From Streptomyces alboflavus (lineage in GTDB: Bacteria; Actinomycetota; Actinomycetes; Streptomycetales; Streptomycetaceae), in assembly GCF_000716675.1 (NCBI RefSeq), contig NZ_JNXT01000022.1, positions 1-64,000 of the forward strand: a stretch of DNA of 64,000 nucleotides, in the 5' to 3' direction. This document shows positions 31,266 through 41,091 of the stretch, in pieces. Under the pieces are notes generated by a model. The model made no database searches and was not told the DNA's origin. It worked only from the letters and a program-made list of their open reading frames with translations. A program made the translations under genes and the position numbers. Numbering within the stretch: position 1 is the first letter of the stretch; each line of letters begins with the position of its first letter.

Positions 31266-32453
31266 GTGTCTCCCACCACCCCCACCTACGACGTGATCGT
31301 GATCGGCCTCGGCGGCATGGGCAGCGCCGCCGCCCACCATCTGTCCGCGCGCGGAGCCCGCGTCCTCGGCCTGGAGAAGTTCGGCCCCGTGCACCAGCGG
31401 GGCTCCAGCCACGGAGGCTCCCGGGTCACGCGCCAGTCGTACTTCGAGGACCCCGCGTACGTACCGCTGCTGCTGCGCGCGTACGAGCTCTACGACAAGC
31501 TCGAACAGGACACCGGCCGTGACATCGCCACCCTGTGCGGCGGCGTGATGGTCGGCAGCCCGGACGGGCGGGTGGTCTCCGGGGCGCGGCTCTCCGCCGA
31601 GACCTGGGGGCTTCCGCACGAGATGCTGGACGCCCGCGAGATCCGCCGCCGATTCCCGACACTGACGCCGCGCGACGACGAAGTGGCACTCTACGAAGAG
31701 CGCGCGGGTCTCGTCCGGCCGGAGAACACGGTCGCCGCGCATCTGCAGCTCGCCACCCGCCAGGGCGCGGACCTGCACTTCGAGGAACCGGTGACCCGCT
31801 GGGAGCCGTACCGGGACGGCGTGCGCGTGCACACGGCCGACGACACGTACACCGCCGGGCAGTTGGTGATCTGTCCGGGCGCATGGGCGCCGGGGCTGCT
31901 CGCGGACCTGGGGGTGCCGTTCACCATCGAGCGGCAGATCATGTACTGGTTCCAGCCGACGGGAGGTGTCGGCCCGTTCCTGCCGGAGCACCATCCGATC
32001 TACGTGTGGGAGGACCGGGCAGGCGTCCAGGTCTACGGCTTCCCTTCGATCGACGGCCCCGACCTAGGAGTGAAGGTCGCGTTCTTCCGCAACGGCCATG
32101 TGTGCACTCCGGAGACCATCGACCGGACGGTCCATCCGCACGAGGGCGCGGCGATGGCCGAGCACATGGCGCGGCACATACCGCTGCTCCCCGGGCGCCT
32201 GTTGAAGGCCTCCACCTGTATGTACACGACGACGCCCGACGAGCACTTCGTCATCACGCGCCATCCGGCGCACCCGGAGTCGGTGACGGTGGCGTGCGGC
32301 TTCTCCGGGCACGGCTTCAAGTTCGTGCCGGTGGTCGGCGAGATCGTCGCCGACCTGGCGCTCGACGGCACCACGGAACACCCCATCGAGCTGTTCGACC
32401 CCCGCCGGATCACCGGACCGCTGGATCCGGCGCCCGCCACGGCACCGGTCTGA
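31266..32453 (+). CDS. Monomeric sarcosine oxidase-like enzyme
   Basis: A 395-residue FAD enzyme of the MSOX/N-methyltryptophan oxidase family. It would oxidise sarcosine to glycine, formaldehyde and hydrogen peroxide. The FAD site is [19 protein letters not shown]. The covalent-flavin Cys of the family is present in [13 protein letters not shown], and [15 protein letters not shown] follows as in MSOX. The GTG at 31266 is chosen because GGAGGTGA (31253-31260) is an ideal ribosome site five bases upstream. A GTG at 31257 lies inside that site. No catalase gene lies nearby for the peroxide. Confidence 0.9.
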   Translation: MSPTTPTYDVIVIGLGGMGSAAAHHLSARGARVLGLEKFGPVHQRGSSHGGSRVTRQSYFEDPAYVPLLLRAYELYDKLEQDTGRDIATLCGGVMVGSPDGRVVSGARLSAETWGLPHEMLDAREIRRRFPTLTPRDDEVALYEERAGLVRPENTVAAHLQLATRQGADLHFEEPVTRWEPYRDGVRVHTADDTYTAGQLVICPGAWAPGLLADLGVPFTIERQIMYWFQPTGGVGPFLPEHHPIYVWEDRAGVQVYGFPSIDGPDLGVKVAFFRNGHVCTPETIDRTVHPHEGAAMAEHMARHIPLLPGRLLKASTCMYTTTPDEHFVITRHPAHPESVTVACGFSGHGFKFVPVVGEIVADLALDGTTEHPIELFDPRRITGPLDPAPATAPV

Positions 32454-32528
32454 CCGAAACCCGCGCCCTCCGGGGCGCACGTCGAAACGAACCGCGCCCG
32501 CCGCGGCGCCCGTCTGAGGAGTACGGAC

Positions 32529-33647
32529 GTGACGACAGAGGTCTCCGCGAGCCTCATCGCGACGCTGCCCGGCCACTACTACACCGACCCCGGTGTCTTC
32601 CTCCAGGAGCAGGAGCGCCTGTTCGAGGCCCTGTGGTGCTGCGCCGTGCGCGCCGCCGACCTCGACCGTCCCGGCGCGTACCGCACGGTCCAGGTCGGCC
32701 GGGAGAGCGTCCTGGTCACCCGCGCCCGCGACGGCGGCCTGCGCGCCTTCCTGAACGTGTGCCGCCACCGCGGCGCCCGCCTGTGCGCGGACGAGGCGGG
32801 CCAGGTCCGGCGCAGCCTCCAGTGCCCGTACCACGCCTGGACGTACGACCTGGAAGGACGGCTGATCGCGGCGCCGAACCTGACGCGGATGCCGGACGTC
32901 GACCGGTCCGCGTACGGCCTGGTCGAGGTCGCGCTGCGGGAGTGGCTCGGCTACGCCTGGGTGTGCCTGGCCGACGCACCGCCGTCCTTCGAGGACACGG
33001 TGATCGGCGAGGCCAGGGAGCGTCTGGGCGACCCCGCGTCGATCGAGCGCTACCGCACCCAGGACCTGGCGCTCGGCCATCGCGTCCGCTACGAGGTGCG
33101 CGCCAACTGGAAGTTGATCGTCGAGAACTTCATGGAGTGCTACCACTGCGCGACCATCCACCCCGAGCTGACGGACGTCCTGCCGGAGTTCGCCGACGGC
33201 TTCGCGGCGCAGTACTACGTAGGGCACGGCGCCGCCTTCGGGGATGACGTCAGCGGCTTCACCGTGGACGGTTCCCCGGGCTTCGGGCGGCTGCCCGACG
33301 TCGCCGACGACCAGGACCGCCGCTACTACGCCATCACCGTCAAGCCGGCCGTGTTCGTCAACCTCGTCCCGGACCACGTGATCCTGCACCGCATGTTCCC
33401 GCTGGCCGTGGACCGCACGGTCGTCGAGTGCGACTGGCTGTACGCACCCGACGTCGTCGCCTCCGGAGCGGATCTGTCGAAGTCGGTCGAGCTGTTCCAC
33501 CGGGTCAACGAGCAGGACTTCGCCGCGTGCGAGCGCACCCAGCCCGCGATGGGCTCACGCGCGTACCGGCAGGGCGGCGTCCTTGTGCCGACCGAGCATC
33601 ACATCGGGGTGTTCCACCACTGGCTCATCCGGCGGCTGGCTTCTTGA
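32529..33647 (+). CDS. GbcA-like Rieske oxygenase (glycine betaine demethylase)
   Basis: A 372-residue Rieske non-haem iron oxygenase. The [2Fe-2S] ligands are in NVCRHRGARLC (CxH) and QCPYHAWTYDLEGRL (CxxH). The mononuclear iron site is NFMECYHCATIHPEL. The sequence and the neighbours (dimethylglycine oxidase, sarcosine oxidase) point to glycine betaine as substrate, with dimethylglycine and formaldehyde as products. Stachydrine or carnitine relatives are alternatives. The start is GTG with GAGGAG upstream. No GbcB reductase follows; the Rieske ferredoxin and FAD reductase at 24.1-26 kb may serve. Its 3' end overlaps the convergent SMC-like gene by 23 bp. Confidence 0.87.
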   Translation: MTTEVSASLIATLPGHYYTDPGVFLQEQERLFEALWCCAVRAADLDRPGAYRTVQVGRESVLVTRARDGGLRAFLNVCRHRGARLCADEAGQVRRSLQCPYHAWTYDLEGRLIAAPNLTRMPDVDRSAYGLVEVALREWLGYAWVCLADAPPSFEDTVIGEARERLGDPASIERYRTQDLALGHRVRYEVRANWKLIVENFMECYHCATIHPELTDVLPEFADGFAAQYYVGHGAAFGDDVSGFTVDGSPGFGRLPDVADDQDRRYYAITVKPAVFVNLVPDHVILHRMFPLAVDRTVVECDWLYAPDVVASGADLSKSVELFHRVNEQDFAACERTQPAMGSRAYRQGGVLVPTEHHIGVFHHWLIRRLAS

Positions 33648-36600
33648 ACATCCGTGTCGCCGTGATCTCCCCGTGCACCGTCTCCTCGGCCGGGGCCTGC
33701 TGCTCCTGCGGCAGACCCGGCCGCAGGTGCTCCTCGACACTGATGTACTTCAGGCCCGCGCGCAGGTCCGCGTCGTTGCGCAACCGGATGACCAGGGGGA
33801 ACTCCGCGAGCGCCGTCGTGTCGAACAGGCCGGTGGTGTAGAGCAGCTGGACGCCGAGGGCGTCCGAGACGGCCCGCTGGAGCTCCAGGAGGTACGTGGC
33901 GTTGGCGCGGCCGATGGGGTTGTCGAGGAACAGCGTGCCCGCGTGCCGGTGCTTGTCGCGGCCCCGGTCGTTCGAACGCAGGGCGGCCATCGTGCAGTAC
34001 AGGGCGATGGCGGCGGTCAGGAGCTGGCCTCCGGAGAACACGTCTCCCATCTGCCCCACCGGGACGCGTTCGGCGCGCAGGACGGCGTCCGGCTTGAGGA
34101 TCTCCACAGCGATGCCGCGCGGTTCGAGGGCGGCCTGAACTCCCCTGAGCAGCAGGGACATGCCGTCCCTGCGCAGGTCGGAGTTCTTCTTCACGGCCGC
34201 GCGGGTGGCCTCGTCGATGACCTCGCCCAGGCGCTCGGTGAGTGTCGCCTGGTCGGGCTCCTCGAAGCGGACCCGCAGGAACTCCTGGCCCGACCACTCC
34301 CCCAGGCCCTCGGGAAGCCGGGACAGGCGCTGGGCGGAGCGGAGCGTGGCGAGGGCCGACTCGACGAGGCCGCGCAGCCGGTCGACGATGCTGTCGCGGT
34401 TGCGCTCCAGCTGCTCCAGCTCGTCGGTGAGCACGCGCAGGCGGGGCGCGAAGGCGTCCGCCCACTTCTTGGCGTGCTCGGGCAGGGCGGAGGCGGGCAG
34501 TTCGCGGATCTGCTGCCGGGCGGGGGTGCGGACCTGCTCGTAGCGGGTGGAGTTGGCGTGCCGGACGAGGACGTCGCTGGCCTCGCGCACGGCCGACTCG
34601 GCAGCGGACAGGTCGGCGGCGCAGCCGCGCAGGGAGCGGCGGGTCTCGGCGGCGGCCTGGCGGGCCTCCTCCAGGGTGCCGGGGTGCGGCGCGGGCTGCT
34701 CGTCGTCCTCGGTGTCGTGGTGCTCGCGCAGCAGGTCGCGCAGGAGCGCCGCCGTCTCGTCGAACCCGCCGGCCGCGTCCTCGGTGGCGCGGTGCGTGTG
34801 CAGGAGAGCGGCGTGCGCCTCCTTGGCCCGGCTCAAGGCCTCCGTGTGGGTGGCCAGTTCGGTCGTGGCGGTGCGCAGCAGGGTCTGGGCCTGCTCGGCG
34901 TCGGCCGGGACGAGCTCTTCGGGGAGGTCGGTGTGCGCCTCGCCGTCCTCGGGGGCGTGCCGCTCGGCCTCGCCGCGCAGTCGGCCGAGCTGTTCGCTGG
35001 CGGTGGCGGCGCGGGACTCGATGAGCTGGACCTGGGCCTCCGCGCGGGCGGCGGCGGCCTGCCGGGAGGGTCCGTCGGCGCCGTCGGTGCCTTCGAGGAG
35101 CTGGGCCGCGCGGGTGCGCACCTTGTTGCTGAGCCGGTCGAGCTCGGCGAGCGCGGCGCTCTCGTCGCTCTCCGCGCGGGCCTGTTCGGCGCGCAGGTCG
35201 GCGCCGACACCGACCTTCTCGTACAGCTGCGAGGCCGCGCGGTAGGCCTCGCGGAGGGCGGGCAGCGAGGTCTTGGGGGCGTCCTGGTCCAGGGGTACGT
35301 CCTCGGGGGCGCCGGCGATCTCGGCGCGCTCGGCGCGCAGGGCGCGCGCGGTGCGGCGGGCGTCGTCGGCCGTGCGCTGGGCGGCGCGGCGGTCTTCGTC
35401 GGCGGCGCGGGCGCGGTCCAGACAGGACTGGGCGCGGGCCTCCGACTCGACGGCGTCGTCGGCCAGTTCGCGCAGCTTGGTCTGCCAGCCCGCGCGCTCG
35501 CGCAGGCGGAACGCGAGCCCGGCGAGCGCGTCGGCGGCGCGGCGGGCGCGCTGGGCGCCCTCCTGGCGCTCGTCGCGCACGCGGGCGGCGTCGGCCGCGA
35601 CCTCGTCGGCCTCGGCGCGCGCGGTGCGCGCCTCGGCCAGCTCGGCCTCCGCCTCCTCGGCGAAGGCGCGCGCGTCCCGGGCGGCGGTGGCCAGCTCGGC
35701 GAGGCGCCCCGCGGGGCAGCCGGAGCGCCAGGAGGCGAGCCGCGCGGCCAGCTCCCGGTCCTTGGCGAGGCGCAGGGCGAGCGCCCGGATCTCCTCGTCG
35801 CGCAGGGTGGTGCGCGCCCGCAGGGCCTGCCGCTCCTCGTCGGCGGCGTGCTCGTCGTGCATGGCGGGGTTCGGCGGTACGAGGAAGACGGCGCCGGAGT
35901 CGTCGGCGGCGCTGTCGGCGTGCGGCACCGGGGCGAGCAGCGCGGCGGCGGTGCCGACGGCGACCGTGGAGCGCGGGAGCAGCGCGGCGCCGGTGAGCGC
36001 TTCGCGCGCGCGGGCGTGCGTGTCCGGATCGGTGATGACGACGCCGTCGACCAGCTCGGGGCGTGCGGCGAGCACGCGCGCGTGGTCCGCGGGGTCGACG
36101 GCCTGGGCCAGATAGCGCCATCCCGGGAGGGCCGGAATGCCGTGCTCCCCGAGGAACTCGACGGTGGCGAGGACGTCGGGCCCGGGCGGCAGCAGCCCGC
36201 CGTCGCCGAGCGCGCCGAGGATGCGGGAGTCGTCGGCGGCGGCGGTCCGCAGCTCGAACAACTGCCGTTCGGCGGCGGCCACCCCGTCGTCGAGGAGGGT
36301 CTTCAGGTCGTCGGCGCCGCGGTCGAGCTCCGTGGCGGTGAGGCCGGGGGCGACCGGGGCGAGGGTCTGTCCGGCGGCGGTCGGCGTGGCGGCGCCGGGC
36401 GCGGGGCCGTCGTGGGCGCCGCCCTCGGTGCTCGCGCCACCGCCCGGAGCGCCGTGCGCCCCCTCGGCACCGCGCGACCCCGGAGCGGCGGCCTCCGCCT
36501 CGTCGTCGGCGCCCTCGCCCACCCCGGCCCCGGCGTGCCGGGGCTGGGGCACCCCGTGCCCGATCCCGCCGGATGCGCCCGGCAGGCCAAGGAGTTCGGC

Positions 36601-38421
36601 GACGCGCTCGTCCTGCGCGAGGGAGTCTGCGGTGCGGCTCTCCGCATCGTACGCCTGCTCGGCGGCCGTCGCCGCGTCCTCCGCGCGGGCCGCCGTCAGC
36701 TCGGCGCGGGCCTCGGCGGCGGCGGCCTCCTTGGCCTGGTCGGCGGCCCGGCGTGCGGACTCGCGGGCCTCGTCCCAGGCGGCGACGGCCGTCTTCTCGG
36801 CGTCGCTCGCGGCGAGCGCGGCGCGGGCCGGGTCGGCGTCGGGGGTGCTGTCGTCGAGCCAGCCCGCGCGGACCGCCTCGGCGGTCTCCTGCTCGACCTC
36901 GGTGAGGCGCTGGCGCAGGTGCCCGGCCTCGCTGCGGGCGCGCTGCGCCTCGGTCGCGGCGGTGGTGGCGTCGCGGTGCGACGCCTCGCCGGTCTCCTGG
37001 AGGGCGGCGGAGCGCTCTTCCTCCTCGTTGGCGTGCGACTCGGCGCCCTCGGCGGCGGTGTGCAGGGCGCGGACGAGGTCGGCGGCGGCCTTCGCGCGGG
37101 CGGCGAGCGCGGGGGCGGCGTCCCGCTCGGCCTCGCGGATGGCGACGGCCACGCGCGCGGAGCGGTCGGCGGCGGCGCGGTGGCGCAGGACGGCCTCGGC
37201 GGCCTGCCAGGCGGAGTGCAGGGTGCGGGCGTCGGCCAGCTCACGGCGCTGGGCGGCGGCGGCCTTCTCGGCGACGGTGAGGGCCAGGGAGGCGTGCCGA
37301 TAGGCGAGTTCGGCGGCGATGAGGGCGGAGCGGCCGCGGGCCTGCTCGGCGGCCGTGACGGTGTGGGCGGCGGCGGTGACCTGCTCGGCCAGTTCGGCGG
37401 CGCGGCCCCGCTCCTCGACGGCGCGGGCCGACAGGCGGCGGGCGAGAGTGCGGGTGCGGCGTTCGGCGCCCGCGTGCACGTCACGCGCGCGTGCCCGGGT
37501 GTCCGCGGCGTCGACGATACGTCCGAGGAGGTCCACGGAGCCCGCGGTGAAGTCGCGCTCGGCGATCAGCTCGGCGCGCCGGCCCAGCTTGTTGCCGAAG
37601 CCGTGCACCAGGTCGGCGAGGCCGTCCGTGTCCCGGGTGTCGGTGACGGCGCGCAGCAGCAGGTCGGTGAAGTCGGAGTCCTTCTTGACGGCGAAGAGGC
37701 CCGCGGCCTCGCCCTCGTCGGCGTTCATCTCGCGCTGGTAGCGGAACAGTTCGGGGTCGAGGCCGAGGTCCCCGAGGTGTTCGTTCCAGCGGTCGTGGAT
37801 GTCCTCCCAGTGCACTTCGAGGTGCGGGTAGGCCTTCGTGGCCTCCATGAGGGCGTCCCGGAAGCCCTTCATGGTGCGCCGCCGCCCCTGTGCGCCCGAC
37901 GCGCCCTCGACGGAGGGGCGCACGGCGGTGGACTCGGCGACCGGCAGCGAGTCCAGGCTGAGCCCGGGTCCTGGCCGGAAGGAGTACCAGGCCTCCGCGA
38001 ACTTCCGCGGGTCGTTGGAGACCTGCCGTCCGCGCCACTCGCTGACCTTGCCGACGACGACGCACTCGCCGGTGAGCGTGTGCTGCCACTCCAGGGCGAC
38101 GTGTCCGCAGTCGTCGGCCAGGAGGAACTTGCGCAGCACACCGGAGCTCGCGCCACCCAGCGTGTTCCGGTGGCCCGGCAGCATCACCGAGAAGATCAGC
38201 TTGAGCAGGACGGACTTGCCGCCGCCGTTCTCCAGGAAGAGCACCCCCGCGGGCGCCGGGCGGCGCGGCGGGCCGACGGGCTCCTCCTCGAAGAACTCCG
38301 CCTGCGCGGGCGCGGGGTCGGGCACCACGTCGCCGACGCCGCGCAGGTCCAGCACGGTGTCGGCGTAGCGCGCACCGGCGGGGCCGATGGAGTAGAGGCG
38401 GACCCGGGACAGCTCGTACAT
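33625..38421 (-). CDS. SMC/MukB-like coiled-coil ATPase
   Basis: A 1598-residue head-coil-hinge-coil-head ATPase. The N-terminal head has Walker A FLENGGGKSVLL at about residues 63-73. Long Ala/Glu/Arg coiled coils span ~300-620 and ~850-1350. A hinge-like globular part is preceded by a Gly/Ala-rich loop of ~80 residues (GGIGHGVPQPRHAGAGVGEG ...). The C-terminal head has the signature FSGGQLLTAAIAL near 1462 and Walker B GTLFLDNPIGRAN near 1500. The residue after the Walker B Asp is Asn, not the usual catalytic Glu. The protein resembles MukB/MksB/JetC rather than housekeeping Smc. It follows genes for MukE-like and kleisin-like proteins. Function is inferred: DNA loop extrusion, plasmid or phage defence, or chromosome organisation. 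Confidence 0.85.
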   Translation of the reverse strand: MYELSRVRLYSIGPAGARYADTVLDLRGVGDVVPDPAPAQAEFFEEEPVGPPRRPAPAGVLFLENGGGKSVLLKLIFSVMLPGHRNTLGGASSGVLRKFLLADDCGHVALEWQHTLTGECVVVGKVSEWRGRQVSNDPRKFAEAWYSFRPGPGLSLDSLPVAESTAVRPSVEGASGAQGRRRTMKGFRDALMEATKAYPHLEVHWEDIHDRWNEHLGDLGLDPELFRYQREMNADEGEAAGLFAVKKDSDFTDLLLRAVTDTRDTDGLADLVHGFGNKLGRRAELIAERDFTAGSVDLLGRIVDAADTRARARDVHAGAERRTRTLARRLSARAVEERGRAAELAEQVTAAAHTVTAAEQARGRSALIAAELAYRHASLALTVAEKAAAAQRRELADARTLHSAWQAAEAVLRHRAAADRSARVAVAIREAERDAAPALAARAKAAADLVRALHTAAEGAESHANEEEERSAALQETGEASHRDATTAATEAQRARSEAGHLRQRLTEVEQETAEAVRAGWLDDSTPDADPARAALAASDAEKTAVAAWDEARESARRAADQAKEAAAAEARAELTAARAEDAATAAEQAYDAESRTADSLAQDERVAELLGLPGASGGIGHGVPQPRHAGAGVGEGADDEAEAAAPGSRGAEGAHGAPGGGASTEGGAHDGPAPGAATPTAAGQTLAPVAPGLTATELDRGADDLKTLLDDGVAAAERQLFELRTAAADDSRILGALGDGGLLPPGPDVLATVEFLGEHGIPALPGWRYLAQAVDPADHARVLAARPELVDGVVITDPDTHARAREALTGAALLPRSTVAVGTAAALLAPVPHADSAADDSGAVFLVPPNPAMHDEHAADEERQALRARTTLRDEEIRALALRLAKDRELAARLASWRSGCPAGRLAELATAARDARAFAEEAEAELAEARTARAEADEVAADAARVRDERQEGAQRARRAADALAGLAFRLRERAGWQTKLRELADDAVESEARAQSCLDRARAADEDRRAAQRTADDARRTARALRAERAEIAGAPEDVPLDQDAPKTSLPALREAYRAASQLYEKVGVGADLRAEQARAESDESAALAELDRLSNKVRTRAAQLLEGTDGADGPSRQAAAARAEAQVQLIESRAATASEQLGRLRGEAERHAPEDGEAHTDLPEELVPADAEQAQTLLRTATTELATHTEALSRAKEAHAALLHTHRATEDAAGGFDETAALLRDLLREHHDTEDDEQPAPHPGTLEEARQAAAETRRSLRGCAADLSAAESAVREASDVLVRHANSTRYEQVRTPARQQIRELPASALPEHAKKWADAFAPRLRVLTDELEQLERNRDSIVDRLRGLVESALATLRSAQRLSRLPEGLGEWSGQEFLRVRFEEPDQATLTERLGEVIDEATRAAVKKNSDLRRDGMSLLLRGVQAALEPRGIAVEILKPDAVLRAERVPVGQMGDVFSGGQLLTAAIALYCTMAALRSNDRGRDKHRHAGTLFLDNPIGRANATYLLELQRAVSDALGVQLLYTTGLFDTTALAEFPLVIRLRNDADLRAGLKYISVEEHLRPGLPQEQQAPAEETVHGEITATRMFKKPAAG

Positions 38422-38521
38422 GGCGGCGGACTCTCGTCGTAAGTCGTGCGGGACGAAGAAACGGAACGTGGCGGAACGTCGGTGGACGCGGGCGGGGCGG
38501 CCGGATGCCGTCCCGTGCAGG

Positions 38522-39418
38522 TCAGGAGTGGAACGGCAGGCCTGCGTCGGCCGCCAGCTCCAGGTCGTCGGTGTCGTCGGGGGGCAGCAGCGTCGCGGAG
38601 CCGTCGGTGACGGGCACGACGCCGAGCTCCAGGAGTTCGGCCATGGCGGCGGTGCCCGCCATGTCGCGGACCTGGAGCTGATAGCGCGCGGTGGTGCGGT
38701 AGGTGCCGCCGGAGTCGTCGCCCGTGCGCTGGAGGAAGCCGGAGTCGGTGAGGAACGCGGCGGCCTTGCCCACGATGCCGGTGGTCGACCCGGCGAGCCT
38801 GCGCGCGTCCTTGGTGGCGCCGGTGGAGCTGCGGCGCGCCCAGATCCGCCAGGCGGACTCGAGCCCCGGCGCGTCCGACGCCGGGTCGGTGTTCTCGCCC
38901 TGCTCCTCGGCGCGCTCCTCCAGGCGTCGGCAGGCCTGTCGTACGAAGGCGTCGACGCCGTTGACCGTGACGCGGCCGATGTACCCGTCGTCGGCCAGGT
39001 CCTCGGGGCGCGGGAAGGCCATGGCGGCGACGGCGAGGTGGGCGAGGCCGTGCAGGAAGCGGTCGGTGGAGTCGGCGGCGGCACGGCGTGCGTAGTCGCC
39101 CATGCGGACGGCGAAAACGGAGTCCTCGGCGGCGGTCACGGCCATCCCCGCGCGCGGGGACACCTCCAGGACGACGAGTCCGAGCCCGGCGGCGACGGCG
39201 TCGGCGAGGCGGGCGAAGGGCGGGTCCTCGCGGTACCTGCGGAGCAGTTCGCCGTACTCCTGGTCGCGGGCGGGCTGGAGCTTGGGCTGGAGTCCGAACG
39301 CGACGAGGCGGGCCGCGTCGGCGGCGTCGGCCGGGGTGACGGCGGCGCCCGCGGGCGCCGGGGCCGCGGCGGCGTCCGGCTCGCCCCACGCGGTGTGCTC
39401 TGCGGGGTGATCGGTCAC
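38522..39418 (-). CDS. MukE/JetB-like winged-helix protein
   Basis: A 298-residue protein I assign mainly by position. The middle has long helices (ELLRRYREDPPFARLADAVAAGLGLVVLE) and the C-terminal third looks like a winged helix: FLTDSGFLQRTGDDSGGTYRTTARYQLQVRD. In MukBEF, Mks and Wadjet operons a small winged-helix protein (MukE, JetB) sits between kleisin and ATPase genes, as here. The GTG start at 39418 has AAGGAG eight bases before. The first ~30 residues are Ala/Pro-rich and probably disordered. The gap to the ATPase gene is 100 bp. The family name is an inference from fold hints and gene order. Confidence 0.65.
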   Translation of the reverse strand: MTDHPAEHTAWGEPDAAAAPAPAGAAVTPADAADAARLVAFGLQPKLQPARDQEYGELLRRYREDPPFARLADAVAAGLGLVVLEVSPRAGMAVTAAEDSVFAVRMGDYARRAAADSTDRFLHGLAHLAVAAMAFPRPEDLADDGYIGRVTVNGVDAFVRQACRRLEERAEEQGENTDPASDAPGLESAWRIWARRSSTGATKDARRLAGSTTGIVGKAAAFLTDSGFLQRTGDDSGGTYRTTARYQLQVRDMAGTAAMAELLELGVVPVTDGSATLLPPDDTDDLELAADAGLPFHS

Positions 39419-39557
39419 GGCTGGGGCTCCTTGGTGCGGTCGGTCGGTCGTACGGGGTGCGGGGGCGTGCTGGTGGCCACCTGAGCGTGCCGCGGGGGCG
39501 CGCCGACGGTCCCCGGAGAGTGCGGCCGGCGTCGTGCGGGCTGCGGGGGCGCCGTCA

Positions 39558-41084
39558 TCAGGCCGCCTCCGTCCGGTCGGCCGCCATCCCCACCGCGTCC
39601 AGGAGCGCCGTGCCGACGATGAGGTCTGCGCCGCCGAACTCCGGGTCGTCGAGGTCGGTGCCGTCGTCCACGGCGAAGAGGAGCTGCTGCTCGCCCTGGC
39701 GGTAGGCCGTGCCGACGGGCGGGCTCGCGGCGTGGACGGCGAGGAGGGCGACCAGGTAGGGCAGTTCGGGGTCCTGGCGGCGGGCGTCGGCGAGCAGCCC
39801 GGAGAGCCTGCGGGGCGCGTCGTGCGGCAGCGCGAGCAGTTCCATGGCGCTCGCCAGCTGCTCCTCGCTGAAGCGGCTGTCGTCGGGCGTGGCGATGAGG
39901 TCGGGCTCGGGCATCTCCGCGCCCAGGTGCTCGCGCTCCTGCGGCGGCGTGAGCAGTATGTCGACGAGGTCGCCGACCCGCACCGACACCGGCGTGCGCA
40001 GGCCCGTCCCGCGCGCGAAGAAGGCGTCCGTCACGCGGATCGCCTGCTCGGCGGGGAGTGGCAGGATCGGGGCGACCAACTGGCCGTACAGGTCGAGTCC
40101 CGTGCGCGCGGTGGGGGTGGCGAAGGCCTGCCGGTCCTGCTCGGCGCGGAACAGGGGGCCCGCTTCGAGGAGGCGGGACTGGAGCTGGGTGTGGCGGCGG
40201 ATGCAGTCCTTGACGATGTCGACGAGCTCGGCGGCGCGGCGCTTCTGCTCGGGGTCCTCGGACTCGTCGCGTGCCTTGCGGATGTTCGTCAGGATCGCGT
40301 TCTCGTGGCGGTACCGGTCGGCCACGTGGTCCAGGGCCTCGGCGATCATGTCCGGCACGGACTGGAGCCAGTCCACCGCGCGGACGTTGCGCCGGGTCGC
40401 GTCGAGGGCCCTGCGGAGGGTTTCCGAGTACTGCACGGTGCGGTACCGCGCCTGTTCGGCGGCGAGCTGCGCGTCGGCGAGGCGGCCGCGGCTGATCAGG
40501 ACCTCCAGCTTCACCTCGGCGGCGATCTGGGCGCTGGTGACGTCGGTGTCGAGGGCGCCCACGAGGACGTTCACGGCCTCGTCGGTGGTGCGCAGACAGA
40601 CACCGCCGCCGTAGCCGGGGACCTCCTCGATCAGCTTGAAGTCGTAGTCCCTGCGGACGTAGGTGCCGTCCGGGTCGAAGGTGCCGTAGACCGCGCGGAA
40701 GCCGCGGTCGACGCTGCCCACGTTGATCAGGTTCTCCAGGACCCAGCGGGCGACGCGCTCGTGCTCGGCGGTGGGGCGGCGCGGGGCCTGGGCGGCGACG
40801 CGGGGCAGCAGCCGGGAGACGACCTGGTCGTGGTCGGCGCCCGTGTCGAAGTCCATGTTCAGCGTGACGAGGTCGATGGCGGACAGGGCCACCTCCGCCA
40901 TCGCGTACACCGAATACTCCCCCGCGAGGTTCGCCTTGCGGGCGTCCAGGTCGTGCAGCGGCGCCGTGCACGCGAGCGCGCGCAGGCGCCGTGCCAGGCC
41001 CTCGTCGGCGGCCGGGCCCGGCGCGGGCCGCGGCCCCGCGCTGAGCTGGGACGGAACGGAGTCCGGTACGGCAGGCGAAGTCAC
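39558..41084 (-). CDS. MukF-like kleisin candidate
   Basis: A 508-residue, mostly helical protein. It begins with a winged-helix-like part (LACTAPLHDLDARKANLAGEY ... VARWVLENLINVG) followed by DGTYVRRDYDFKLIEE. A long helical middle contains QYSETLRRALDATRRNVRAVDW and TQLQSRLLEAG. The C-terminal third is a smaller domain. This layout and first place in the operon match MukF/MksF/JetA kleisins, but similarity to MukF itself is too low to see by eye. The GTG at 41084 is chosen because a -10 TAGTCT lies seven bases upstream with no ribosome site, so it is probably leaderless. The frame continues upstream into antisense of gntR. Confidence 0.65.
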   Translation of the reverse strand: MTSPAVPDSVPSQLSAGPRPAPGPAADEGLARRLRALACTAPLHDLDARKANLAGEYSVYAMAEVALSAIDLVTLNMDFDTGADHDQVVSRLLPRVAAQAPRRPTAEHERVARWVLENLINVGSVDRGFRAVYGTFDPDGTYVRRDYDFKLIEEVPGYGGGVCLRTTDEAVNVLVGALDTDVTSAQIAAEVKLEVLISRGRLADAQLAAEQARYRTVQYSETLRRALDATRRNVRAVDWLQSVPDMIAEALDHVADRYRHENAILTNIRKARDESEDPEQKRRAAELVDIVKDCIRRHTQLQSRLLEAGPLFRAEQDRQAFATPTARTGLDLYGQLVAPILPLPAEQAIRVTDAFFARGTGLRTPVSVRVGDLVDILLTPPQEREHLGAEMPEPDLIATPDDSRFSEEQLASAMELLALPHDAPRRLSGLLADARRQDPELPYLVALLAVHAASPPVGTAYRQGEQQLLFAVDDGTDLDDPEFGGADLIVGTALLDAVGMAADRTEAA

Positions 41085-41091
41085 GGTGCAC

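Noticed and set aside
33583..38442. 1619-codon plus-strand frame
   Set aside because: It is antisense to the SMC-like gene. Its protein is Gly/Val/Ala/Leu low-complexity with no domain; the minus strand has Walker A, signature and Walker B motifs.
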